Assembly (NCBI GenBank): GCA_948146395.1
Contig: OX411549.1
Coordinates: 34,122,693-34,186,692, forward strand
Source of the DNA: Fragum whitleyi
Taxonomy: Eukaryota > Mollusca > Bivalvia > Cardiida > Cardiidae
Reading direction: 5' to 3'
Length of the DNA stretch: 64,000 bases
Positions 13,201 through 20,800 of this stretch are shown here, one piece after another (the first letter of the stretch is position 1; every line of letters begins with the position of its first letter). A program made the translations under genes and the position numbers. The notes under the pieces are model-generated. The model ran no database searches. It had not been told where the DNA came from and worked only from the letters and a program-made list of their open reading frames with translations.

Positions 13201-14930
13201 CTTCTTGCACGGGAAATTCTATAATTGAATATCCTCTCTTCATTATTCAAACCCCGTTGACTGTATGGCTTCATCATAGTCTCACGAAGGGCAAAGGCAT
13301 CATCTGCGATGAAAAAATAAGGAACGTTCTGGTAGTCGTTCGGTAACGGATCGTGAGGAGGAAGCGTTCCATCTTCCAATTATACCTTTAGCTTAGAGTT
13401 ATTGTAAATCTGTGTATCTGACGCAGAGCCTGTACCACCAATATCTGCCCAAATAAACTTATAGTCGGCGTCTACCAAGGCCATCAGTACAATAGAGTAG
13501 AATCCCTTGTAATTAAAGTACTGTGATCCAGTATTGGATGGACACTTGAAGGCGATGTGTTTCCCATCTAGCGCACCGCATACGTGTGGAAAATTCCATC
13601 TGTTCAGGAATCTAACCGACATGTCGCGCCATCCCTCTGGAGAGGTAGGACAGATCATAACCTCAGACAGGTACTCATCGGCAATGGCCTGGCATACCTC
13701 CCTGACAATGACTGATATGGTGTTGTGTGGAACCCTCCATCCATACTGCATGCTTGAGTACGTGCTCCCAGAGGCAAGATGGCGTATTGTAATTGCCAAC
13801 TTTAGGCCAGGGTCCAGAGAAGCCCGATATGCAGTGTGTTGTTTAGTGATCCTAGGACCAACCCTATCCAGTAACTCGTCAAACATTTCAGGAGGCATAC
13901 GCAAAAAGTTCTTGAACGATCTCTGGTCCTCATTCCTTAACTCAACCAAGAGCTGGTCATAAAGGTCGAATTGCCACCGCCTCCGAATCCAAGGTTTAAT
14001 CCATATTTTGCGCCTTGTCGTTTTCTTCTTCCTTCGTCTCCCTTGTCTTCTTTTTTCAACATAACTTAAGGCTAAATTAACCAAATCAAAATGGTGACTT
14101 AGAAGAGCTGCCTCCATCTTCTCTATGTCGTGGTAGATCTACAACTGACTTATATTAAGTACATGTTTAAACCCGATTCGCTTTTGTGACCAACAATTTC
14201 AATAGAGCTGTGTTCATATCATTGGTCAAATTAGTGTAACTAAGTTCTAATGGTTCCAAATATATATTATTTCCTATAAAATTATAATTTTTTGTCAGCG
14301 TATGCCAAGCGTACTTGACCTATGAATAGCGTTCGTGTAGCGTATTGACCGTATGCATACCGTATGAGAACCGTACCTCTAGCGTATTGACCGTATGCAT
14401 ACCGTATGATTAGCGTATATTCTATACGCTGGCATACGCTGAACTTTTTTTAACATGTCAAAAAATATTTTTGGGCCTCTGCGTATAAGAACGTATACCA
14501 ACGTATACCAGCCTAATTGTAACATACACGACTTATGAGTAACGAACACCTACCGTACATCAGTGTATGTGAGTGTATAATCATAAGTTCGCATACGTTG
14601 GTGCCATACGCTGTGGTGTGACAGCCCCTTTATGCCTTTCTTTGCTCTTTTTTTAAAATTTTACTTATACAAACAAAGGAAGCCAGTGATCCCTTAAAAC
14701 CAGAGGGATCCTTACAGTTGCATGTTGGGATTCCTTAGGGGCACCACTGAAAAACATTAGTATTTAAGTTGTATTTGATTGGAAAACCTTAGGAGTTTTA
14801 CCTTTTCATCTTTGAATTTGGCTGCCTGTGCCTGAATAAGGTCGAGATTTCCACTTTTGTCCAAATACTTCACAATGGCTTCAAAATATTTGAGTTGATC
14901 ATCAAGCTGTGTAACAAAGGTTGACTCCAT
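1160..14930 (-). CDS. MCMDC2: MCMDC2-like gene, 5' part (six coding exons, 3' end outside window)
   Basis: Coding exons in transcript order are 14802-14930, 6927-6987, 5641-5699, 4981-5057, 4353-4457 and 1160-1264. Phases close at every junction and give about 178 residues with no stop. Seen: an N-terminus with KYLDKSGNL, then VYTFKLLVDPVDI, then GNLLLCQPVQATRIFQ, then a Cys pair (YYCPDEDC, residues 149-156) followed by IRVHVPGASEAQTIR. The order and spacing match my memory of vertebrate MCMDC2, whose N-terminal part has the same hydrophobic block, CX4C pair and RVHVPGA-type segment. MCMDC2 is a non-canonical MCM-domain protein needed for meiotic recombination and synapsis. The second Cys pair and the AAA+ domain would lie beyond base 1. 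The start ATG follows a good acceptor (TTTTCTCAG) by two bases, so an upstream 5'UTR exon is likely. Inference from remembered family sequence; exon 4 is the weakest match. Confidence 0.82.
1373..1510 (-). repeat. SINE fragment (same family as 22081-22320)
   Basis: Reverse-complement similarity to the body of the tRNA-derived SINE: the ACATCCTTTCCTAGC, CCCACATAGG and ACCCATTGGTGG blocks occur in the same order. Degraded and lacking both ends. Confidence 0.65.
2364..2880. repeat. Short tandem array, about 3 units of 165-180 bp
   Basis: TTTCATATTTGGTATGTAGC recurs near 2402 and 2568, with a diverged third unit near 2746. Each unit continues with CCTCTACCAAGTTTGTT and TCAAAGAGCGAAAA blocks. Lies in the MCMDC2 intron between exons 5 and 6. 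Confidence 0.75.
2985..3190. repeat. Interspersed repeat, copy 1 (other copy 55450-55645)
   Basis: Shares TTGGTGAATAA, CTACAGCTTGAATAA, CTGTA(A/G)TTTCGATG and a terminal TTACACCCTTG block with the septin-intron copy. The inner arms are partly complementary. Confidence 0.6.
3330..3590. repeat. Repeat ending in a GGACAGAC stretch and ATACCCCC terminus
   Basis: Begins near ATATCCCCCTACAAG and ends near ATATACCCCCAAAAC, with CAGACAGATGGATGGACAGA inside. Resembles 22685-22995 read on the opposite strand. Confidence 0.5.
3613..3847. repeat. MITE family B (TGACATTTCCAAC ends), copy 1
   Basis: Ends TGAGCCTATGCATGACATTT and its approximate reverse complement. The centre carries a palindrome AGACTCTAGTCAG...CTGACTAGAGTCT at 3664-3706. 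Other copies: 37554-37792, 39569-39807, 40575-40811. Confidence 0.8.
4003..4112 (-). pseudogene. Damaged tandem copy of MCMDC2 exon 5
   Basis: Near-identical to 4353-4457 and followed by the same GTAAGTCTACCCC intron start. It has 5 extra bases just before the donor (110 nt instead of 105) and a purine-rich, weaker acceptor (ATTATTATAAG). Splicing it to exon 6 would shift the frame and give a short hydrophobic tail ending in LQKPKP and a stop. It is therefore probably skipped or yields a truncated transcript. One residue differs (IFSKM instead of IFCKM). Confidence 0.75.
4353..4457 (-). CDS. MCMDC2: MCMDC2 coding exon 5 (residues 110-143)
   Basis: The acceptor is a strong TTCTTTCTAG and the donor is GTAAGT. 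The 105-nt exon contains VYDAGIFCKMVGMVTG and ends SKYT across the junction, matching the family's MQGIVxAMTTxTKYTQ region. It leaves phase 2, which joins correctly to exon 6. A damaged duplicate of this exon lies at 4003-4112. Confidence 0.82.
4554..4637. repeat. 84-bp near-perfect palindrome (family P)
   Basis: Arms ATATCAAGGGGTCAGTGCAA and its near complement enclose GTAAGTGCCTA/TAGGCACTTAC. Closely similar palindromes lie at 5148-5227 and 37241-37309. Confidence 0.85.
4981..5057 (-). CDS. MCMDC2: MCMDC2 probable coding exon 4 (residues 84-108)
   Basis: The acceptor is TTTATTAATGAG and the donor is GTTTTC. The 77-nt exon starts in phase 0 and ends in phase 2, exactly what exons 3 and 5 require. 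It reads VIYKMILVLQLLPTETS followed by LSQVAVIL, resembling the family's QLxTETQxxxVLKL region. Similarity is modest and the donor is not strong, so this is the least certain exon of the gene. Confidence 0.65.
5101..5116. repeat. Poly-C tract
   Basis: A run of 13 C followed by TCCCC, in an intron; simple repeat. Confidence 0.9.
5148..5227. repeat. 80-bp palindrome, family P copy 2
   Basis: TTTGAGGGGTCAG is mirrored by CTGACCCATCAAA, with the same GTAAGTGCCTA/TAGGCACTTAC core as 4554-4637. Confidence 0.85.
5641..5699 (-). CDS. MCMDC2: MCMDC2 coding exon 3 (residues 64-83)
   Basis: The acceptor is TTTTTTTAG and the donor is GTAAGC. The 59-nt exon completes a split Ala codon and reads YIGNLLLCQPVQATRIFQE, ending in phase 0. 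It aligns with the GNxxLxQPxxAxxxFQ block of MCMDC2. Confidence 0.85.
5700..6166. other. MCMDC2 intron, nothing recognised
   Basis: AT-rich sequence with no exon-like or repeat structure that I could support. Confidence 0.5.
6167..6412. mobile_element. piggyBac-like MITE (family C) with TTAA duplication
   Basis: TTAA at 6167-6170 and 6409-6412 flank a 238-bp element starting CCCTTGTCATGCTGAA and ending TTCAGCATGACAGGGG. TTAA duplications with CCC-starting ends are the signature of piggyBac elements (established). The centre has a palindrome ATCAGACTG...AAGCTGAT. Copies at 25949-26198 and 27538-27783. Confidence 0.85.
6598..6747. repeat. 150-bp foldback MITE
   Basis: AATAATACATATTAAGTG and AAATATCTAATAAGGTTGG on the left are matched by the reverse complement on the right (CCAAGTTAGATATTT, CACTTAGTATGTATTAT). 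Arms are about 60 nt and flanked by TA/TTA. Confidence 0.75.
6927..6987 (-). CDS. MCMDC2: MCMDC2 coding exon 2 (residues 44-63)
   Basis: The acceptor is TGATTTTCAG and the donor is GTCAGT. The 61-nt exon encodes QELVYTFKLLVDPVDIMEEN and ends in phase 1. It is separated from exon 1 by 7.8 kb because the Harbinger element inserted in the intron. Confidence 0.85.
6988..7355. other. MCMDC2 intron 1 distal part, nothing recognised
   Basis: AT-rich sequence with no supported feature. Confidence 0.45.
7356..8690. repeat. Tandem repeat of about 300-bp units rich in TGACCTTGA
   Basis: TCACTTACCATTGCAAT-type blocks recur near 7635, 7932 and 8250, each followed by TGACCTTGA motifs. The array runs into ATGGACAGACAAAAGGACG and CTATATGCTCCTTC at the right end. 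Same general style as the hairpin-headed repeats elsewhere. Confidence 0.7.
8691..9073. other. MCMDC2 intron, nothing recognised
   Basis: AT-rich sequence left of the Harbinger target site; no supported feature. Confidence 0.45.
9074..9076. other. Left target-site duplication TTA of Harbinger
   Basis: TTA directly before the TIR, identical to 14630-14632. Confidence 0.85.
9095..9385. repeat. Left subterminal CGTATG repeat block of Harbinger
   Basis: About twenty copies of (A/G)CGTATG or close variants (GCGTATGAC, ACGTATACA) occur in roughly 290 bp. A matching block lies at the right end. Subterminal repeats of this kind commonly bind the transposon's own DNA-binding protein; that role is inferred here. 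Confidence 0.8.
10014..10756 (+). other. Intron of the Harbinger MADF-BESS gene
   Basis: Bounded by AGC|GTAAGTG and TTATTATAG|CTG. It contains the 77-bp palindrome at 10561-10637 and otherwise AT-rich sequence. Confidence 0.75.
10561..10637. repeat. 77-bp palindrome made of two fused family-B ends
   Basis: GTGTTGGAAATGTCA followed by TGAGCC...TGACATTTCCAACAC: the right end of family B is joined directly to a left end with no body between. Outer arms GTGCACG/CGTGCAC-like extend the hairpin. Confidence 0.7.
11351..12851. other. Harbinger interior between the two convergent genes, non-coding
   Basis: AT-rich with several weak inverted repeats (TTGCAAA/TTTGCAT words at 11450-11560, CATTCAT-rich sequence at 12140-12550) and an (ATA)n run at 12776-12794. 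No coding signal seen. Confidence 0.6.
12852..14117 (-). pseudogene. Harbinger DDE transposase, interrupted by one stop codon
   Basis: A single frame of 421 codons from ATG at 14117 to the stop at 12852, with TAA at 13380-13382 (codon 246). Seen: a basic N-terminus, a helix-turn-helix-like region (codons 100-150), then the DDE core. D184 lies in ALDGKHIAF, D234 in GSASDTQIY and E309 in RRVVEHVFGILANRF. These three positions are the catalytic acids of the DDE_Tnp_4/HARBI1 family. All are present, so the element is disabled by the stop rather than by loss of the active site. It runs in the same direction as host gene MCMDC2. Confidence 0.92.
14295..14620. repeat. Right subterminal CGTATG repeat block of Harbinger
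   Basis: Repeated GCGTATTGACCGTATGCATA (twice, near 14340 and 14385) and many CGTATG/CATACG words, mirroring the left block. Confidence 0.8.
14630..14632. other. Right target-site duplication TTA of Harbinger
   Basis: TTA directly after the right TIR, matching 9074-9076. Confidence 0.85.
14802..14930 (-). CDS. MCMDC2: MCMDC2 coding exon 1 (residues 1-43)
   Basis: Begins ATGGAGTC and ends GATGAAAAG before a GTAAAA donor, phase 0. It contains the KYLDKSGNLDLI segment typical of the MCMDC2 N-terminus. The reading frame is open upstream of the ATG, but a splice acceptor two bases before it argues that the upstream frame is intron and 5'UTR rather than protein. Confidence 0.85.
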
Positions 14931-15830
14931 TGTCTGAGAAAATCTGAAGATATGATAAATACGAGTTATGTACCCCATGATATTCATTTTCAATAATGCT
15001 TGCAACAAGTAGTTCATTAGGCAACTGAAATGATGCATCCGATGCCAAGTTATCATCCCCTTGTTAGGATTAAAAAAATGCTCGCACATGATAATAAATT
15101 AAACTCTGCTTTACTGATTAGTATACATTTAAATCAGAGCACCTTTTTCCCGAACATTGCCATTTTGAACGCGGGTAAGTTATGGTAACCCATTGAAATA
15201 TTACTTTTAAACTGGTAGATTTTCGAAACTAGTCAGCTTCCACGGACTTAAAATCCAAAGTTATTTATTTTTGCTATCTTTTGAATACTTAGAAAAAACA
15301 AGAATATCCAAGTTTATCATTCTGCCCCAATATTTAGCCTATAAGTACCCTTTCATTACGCTAAAGCTAAATCCACGGTGTCAGCTCTAAGTTTTAGCAC
15401 ACTGGGAATATATGTTTTACGAATTTGTGTCACATTTTGGGTAACCCAAAATGTTTATGCATGAATATGTATTCTTGAATCCTTTAAAAAAGCATATACA
15501 GGGGGCACTGCAGAATAATTGAATCAAAACTATTCACATTAACACAAAAAGTTAGATTCTAGATCATTTCAACCCTGACATCTTTTATTATGTAAACTTG
15601 AAAGGGTGTTAGAGAAAGGCTTAAATCGCTTAAACATAAAAATATGAATCAGTATATCAGTTTCAGTCCTCCCTCTGGTTGACATGTATATTGAAAAAAA
15701 ATCTGTGTTTTATGTATTATTTGAATGTTTGGATTATTAGAAATATAATAGAAATAGTTCATTCAATAAGCATTTTCATATACTCGATTACAAGTTAAGG
15801 GTCGTCCAAGACCGTTCACCAGACAAGATA

Positions 15831-15838
15831 TGACGTCA
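15831..15838. promoter_or_regulatory. CRE palindrome TGACGTCA
   Basis: Perfect CREB/ATF consensus, set inside a small hairpin (CCAGACA...TGTCTGG, 15817-15846). Function is inferred from the motif only. Confidence 0.4.
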
Positions 15839-17057
15839 CTGTCTGGTTTGTTTTGAATTCCCCACCCAAAATGACCTAAATTCACGTAGCACACCTAATC
15901 AAGCAGATTGTCAGGTTTTGCCATATATTTTTTGGATTTCAAGTGAAATAACGGTTGTTCATTGGCTAGAAAATAAGGGTGATCGGTAAATGATATTATT
16001 TCTGCTGATAAATACTAAACTTCCATATTCCACCTAAGACTACAATCTCATTCTGAATCCTAAGTAATGAAATTCAAGAAAAAGAATTTTGTATGTTTTT
16101 AAGAAGATTTTTTTTTCAAATACCATACCAGCTTTCAATCAATAGAAATATCCCGGCACATCCAGTTTTCGGCGGGTTAAGGATTTCATCTAAATTTATC
16201 AATCAATGTGAATTAAGAATTTATTTTTTTTATTCATGATTAAGGAAAAAGGCAATTTACTGCAGAAACAATTAAAACTCGAGGTCTCTTATCTTTTTCT
16301 TGTTTTATAAATCCCCTCTGAAAGGGCCCCTCTTACATCACCCAAGGGAAATTACTCCATCCTATTTTCGGCAGTCAAACGAAAAGTACAATGTTCAAAA
16401 AAGGAAAAGCCTTCTAATGGTGGATTGTAATTCTAAATATTTTTCAACATTATTTGAAACAGTTTTGATTGATTTTACAGCCAAAAAACATAAAATAACT
16501 TTTATTTTAGTATTTTTAAGCTCCATATATATGGCAAAGGAAATTAATTTCTCTTCTCAAGACCCTTACTTTTGAACAGAATCGGAAGGTGATTACAATC
16601 TTGGCAAAAGTCAAACAGAATCCATATTACTTTACATATCAAGCATTCTGTTTTGCATCTGGTAAAATCTGAATCAGACTAAACAATTGCTAGATAATTG
16701 ATAATTTTCTTGTCCTCTAATCTGGTTGAAAGATAAATTTTATGCAAGGTAGCACTACTTTCGGAGCTATTTTTTTTTCAGAATACTATAACTTCCTATC
16801 AGCCAAACATAGGTGGCGTGACTAAGCAATGATCTACTTCTGCAGCAAAGAGCTGTGGAGTCTGAAACATTGTTTCTCTAACAAAAAATATGTGTGCAAT
16901 TGGGCTGGAATTTTGGCTTTAGTAAAAAACAGGTACATTTGCATATACATTCATATTTTTGTGAAAAATATGACTTCTTACTTAAATATTTTATTAATTC
17001 ACTGCACCCACAATTACCTACCCTGCACTAATCAAAATAAAAGCGCTCGACCTGTAA

Positions 17058-17065
17058 TGACGTCA
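17058..17065. promoter_or_regulatory. CRE palindrome TGACGTCA
   Basis: Perfect CREB/ATF consensus about 0.8 kb upstream of the PLRG1 start codon. Motif match only. Confidence 0.4.
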
Positions 17066-17800
17066 TTTGAAAATGAAAACACAGTGTTTTCCAGGGCTGC
17101 CGGAAACTGAAGGTGCCGAAAACACCATGGGTCGGGATACAAAAAGGGTGTATGACTATTTCCAAAGCCTTTGCCCTATAAAATAAGGCACCCATCACCA
17201 AGAAGTTTAAGTCAGTAGCACTGAGGATAAACTACCTGGGTAAAAAATAAAAAAATAAAAAATCAAATAAATTTAGGCCAGTTATGGTCAGGGCGACAGG
17301 TAAAGATCTTGGTGACGATAAGTGCATGGGCGGATCCATATTTTATCTAAGGGATTCCAACAAAAGATCTTCCAATTTCATCCTATTTGATCAGTGGGTG
17401 GGTAAGAATATCGTAACTAGAGGTTGTCCATAAACTGTGACTAAGAAGATAAATTCCGGGCTTTTCCAACAATGCAATCGTTTTGTTAATTTTTCCTACC
17501 GACCTACTCGGCAACTTTGAAAGGTCGCGCGTCGGCAAGTTGTTGTTGTTGTAGGATTGGCGTTGTTGTTCAATCAGCCGGATCCAACTGTATTCGTACC
17601 CAAATGTCAACGTCTTTGAAATATCTTTGATAATTTCTAAACAGCAATACCGTCTGAAAAAGCTTTCAAAAATGTACAGATAGATTAAATGATTTACCTT
17701 TAGCAATTAACTGTAGGCTTATCAACGAAGAAAAAATGTTCTGGGTAGTTTTGTTTTCAACCAGTCATTCTTGATGATGTTGGTGTAAGTACGATTGAAA

Positions 17801-17812
17801 ATGGCGTCTTAA
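17801..17812 (+). promoter_or_regulatory. Three-codon upstream ORF before PLRG1
   Basis: ATG GCG TCT TAA in an AAAATGG context, 77 bp before the PLRG1 ATG. It matters only if transcription starts upstream of it and it is not spliced out: a GTAAGT at about 17785 and a TTGTCTTGTAG at about 17854 could remove it. Confidence 0.35.
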
Positions 17813-17888
17813 GTGTAGATTTTAATCGAAAATGAAATAATTTTGTCTTGTAGGCCTTATACGTGAACAAAAAAGTAAAATCACCGAC

Positions 17889-17897
17889 ATGACCGAG
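17889..17897 (+). CDS. PLRG1: PLRG1 coding exon 1 (M-T-E)
   Basis: ATGACCGAG followed by a GTAGAAT donor, phase 0. It joins exon 2 to give [11 protein letters not shown], equivalent to the known MVEEVQKHSVH start. Only nine coding bases, so it rests on the family match and the splice site. Confidence 0.75.
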
Positions 17898-20800
17898 GTA
17901 GAATATTTTTTTACTTTGATTAAATAGCTAGAATTTTGTGAATTGTTAAAGATACAGACGCTTTGAATACGTTTATCATGGGATTTCGCGTTTCTAGATT
18001 AGTTTAATTCGCGTTAACTCTGTTCAAAACCCCAATATTCTTTGATAACGTCAACTTCACAACTCATCTATGTTTAGCAGAATAAGATCTAGCTTCAGAT
18101 GTCAAGGACACAGTTTGCTGATATTGAAAAGTACTCTGCAGGGCTTTAGTTTGATCTGAATAAAATGGGGTCCAAAGCAGGGTTGACTGGTTGGCCGAAA
18201 ATACGAAATGGAGCGAAATGGACCTTCTTCAAGGCAAAATGGACTTTTATATGCAACATAGCAACGAAATGATAGTAAATGGTCAATTGTTTGTCTCAAA
18301 TGAATATTTTCTTATGTCTTAATGGTGATTCATCTTATTGAAATCGTAGGCAGGGTCCAAAGAATTCAGAAAAAGGGACTCGTCCTGCAGGGCAAGTGAC
18401 TTGAAAAAGTAACTCATCCTGGTTTGACTGTCACTCATCCTACAATAGGCCTAGGGATTGCTGAAGACCATATTTTGTCTCTTGAAACGTCATCTTGAAG
18501 TGCAGACGAAACGAAAATTTTATGACATTCCTCTAAACATTAAATTCTGGGTAATAAATACCTGTAAAATAATTGGGACAAGTAGAATATATCTCATTTG
18601 TAAACATACAATACCATGGATTTTCCTGGTAAAATTCAATGAATGTGGCTATATGCAACAAAAGAAGTAATAGATATGAACAAAACAGGAAAATTCATTT
18701 TTATTTTCGATGCTTTTCTTGATCTTGAGATCGATTTGAATTTAAGAAGTTCCGGTACCGGGTTATATCATGCGAAAACCGGAAGTTTTATTTTTAGAAA
18801 TCAAAGTACATGACTGTTTACAGTTCAAGTTGTTGCAAACTTCTATCACCGCGAACTTTTTCAAAATGTCTTTTTTGTATTTTATCTATTTTTATCCTGA
18901 CACTAGACCAAATGATTTAATGCCATTCATTATTCACTCGTCCGAGAGGACGACTGCCTTAGAATTTCCACTCGTCCTCCGGGATTTCTTACTCTTTAAT
19001 ACGAGCGGATGAGTGGATTCTTTGGACCCTGATCGTAGGTGTCATGATTTAAACTTTTAACTATTAGATTTAAGACTGATGTTTGCCTGCTGACAAAATG
19101 GATCATCGGCAACAAAATAATCTTGAGTAATAAAATGGTATTATCATTTATTTGAATAACTGAAAGAAAAAATCTCCCTGCTATAATATTAAACTGATGA
19201 TCATCTAATTTAAAGGATAAAATCCATTATATTGATATCATAGGATAGTGCCTAGCCCATAACTTGAACTCCATTTCCACATCCCCTGGCTCAAAATGTC
19301 CATTCTGTAGGAGATTTGAAAAGTCAAAATCTTTCTAGTATTATTTCATTGAAACACCATAATGATATAAAATGAAGTCGTTTTAGGAAGTTATCATAAT
19401 CTAAGTAATTTATTGCAAATCAAGAAGTTCATTTCGAGGTCGACGATGTATTCATTTGGTCGCACAAGTCAAAAAAGAATGGTGCTCAAAAATCCCTTCA
19501 ATTACAATACTACATGGTAAAATCATATCAAAACATTCATTTGATTGCTATTGGTTTGTATCTTTACTTTACTTTATCAAAATATTGACCTATAATGTAT
19601 GATAAAAGTCCATTTTGCAGACAGAAGGTCCATTTCGCCCCATTTTGTGCTTAGCGGTCCATTTCGTATTTTAGGCCAACCCGGGTTCAACACTAATTTC
19701 TTAGAAGAAGGACTCCACAGGACATCCCTTCTCTTGAAAGGGTTACCAGTCAACTCGGCCTATTGAATAACTAGGCCCAGTCAACTTGGCCCCTATATAA
19801 AGTCGATAGTAATGTAAATTATATTGTATCAAATATGTATAAGTTTTATACAAATGATGCAGTTATACTTTAGAATATTTATTTTTATTATTTTAGAGAT
19901 ATCATTTTGTGTTTTTGACAATATTATATCTAATCATTGTATTAATATGTGTAATTCTCTTAATGATTCCTAAAATTAAATTCATTCCTTTTTAATTTGC
20001 TGATGCATACGAAACTTCATCAAGACAGAATGAAGGTTAATTTATAATGTATTTGTAACAATAAAGCTTGATAAATAATGGATAATAAAGTAGTTTTGGA
20101 ATAAAATGATACTTGGGCCGAGTTATACATAGGGCCAAGTTGCCCATGGGCCGAGGTGAAAATTGGCTGAGTCGACCAGTCACCCTTGAAAGCAAGGAGT
20201 CTGAGCAAAAAGTAAGGAGTCCAAGCAAAACACAGAAATATTCTCTTTTTCTTGGTGTGATTTCAGACTAAATCCTATTCATTTCAAATAGGGTTGTTAA
20301 CCTATGCTTGGTGCAATGCAACACCTTTCTTTAACACTGTAACCAATGTATATGAATAGAATAAACATTCGAAATAAAGGAATGTACCTTATTAACTCCA
20401 CTAAAACTTACCTGTTTGGGAAATTAATTTGACATCAGGAAACAAAATGAATAAAAGATGAGAAATAAATCCAATTCAATATTCAAGCCCTTTTGAGTCA
20501 AAACTGGTCTGGGACATTTCGACAAAATTACAGGCCATTTTGACCCTGGGCTGTTTTTACTGTTGGCCGTTTTATAAGTAAATCCTTTGCTTTTAAATTT
20601 TTCAGTCTCATTTTCTTGGTCCTTTTTGGGCTTTTTTTTTGTATGGAAGATGAAGGTTTAAATCCCCTTAGTCTTTTTTTCCAATGTTTACAAGGATACA
20701 ATAACCATGTACTAAATCGAGTAAACTCTGGTGATTTGAATAGACTGGAGGCATGAACCCATTTGCACCAAATACGAAAACAGCATTTATTTTGGATCAT

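Larger units (their letters stand above)
9077..14629. mobile_element. PIF/Harbinger DNA transposon, 5553 bp
   Basis: TIRs AGGGGGTGTCACACCACAGC (9077) and the reverse complement AGGGGCTGTCACACCACAGC (14629) are flanked by TTA at 9074-9076 and 14630-14632. TTA/TAA 3-bp duplications are diagnostic of PIF/Harbinger (established). It encodes the two expected genes in convergent orientation: a MADF-BESS DNA-binding protein on plus and a DDE transposase on minus. Each is interrupted by one stop codon. About 300 bp inside each end is filled with CGTATG-type repeats. It inserted in the first coding intron of MCMDC2. Confidence 0.95.
14935..17888. other. Divergent intergenic region MCMDC2-PLRG1
   Basis: About 2.9 kb between the two start codons, including MCMDC2 5'UTR sequence not resolved here. 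Local CpG content is highest at about 17510-17600. On the minus strand a good donor (AAAG|GTAAAT at 17697) could end a MCMDC2 non-coding first exon near PLRG1. No coding exon was recognised. A short hairpin CATTTTGGGTAACCCAAAATG lies near 15432-15452. Confidence 0.5.

Noticed and set aside
13534..13962. Plus-strand frame of 142 residues inside the Harbinger
   Set aside because: Antisense shadow of the transposase frame, which carries the DDE residues.
9077..14629. Domesticated HARBI1/NAIF1-like host genes
   Set aside because: TIRs, target duplication and stops in both frames show an ordinary transposon copy.
17383..17706. Minus-strand frame of 107 residues near the PLRG1 promoter
   Set aside because: No recognisable domain or splice context; it may overlap MCMDC2 5' sequence but coding is not supported.
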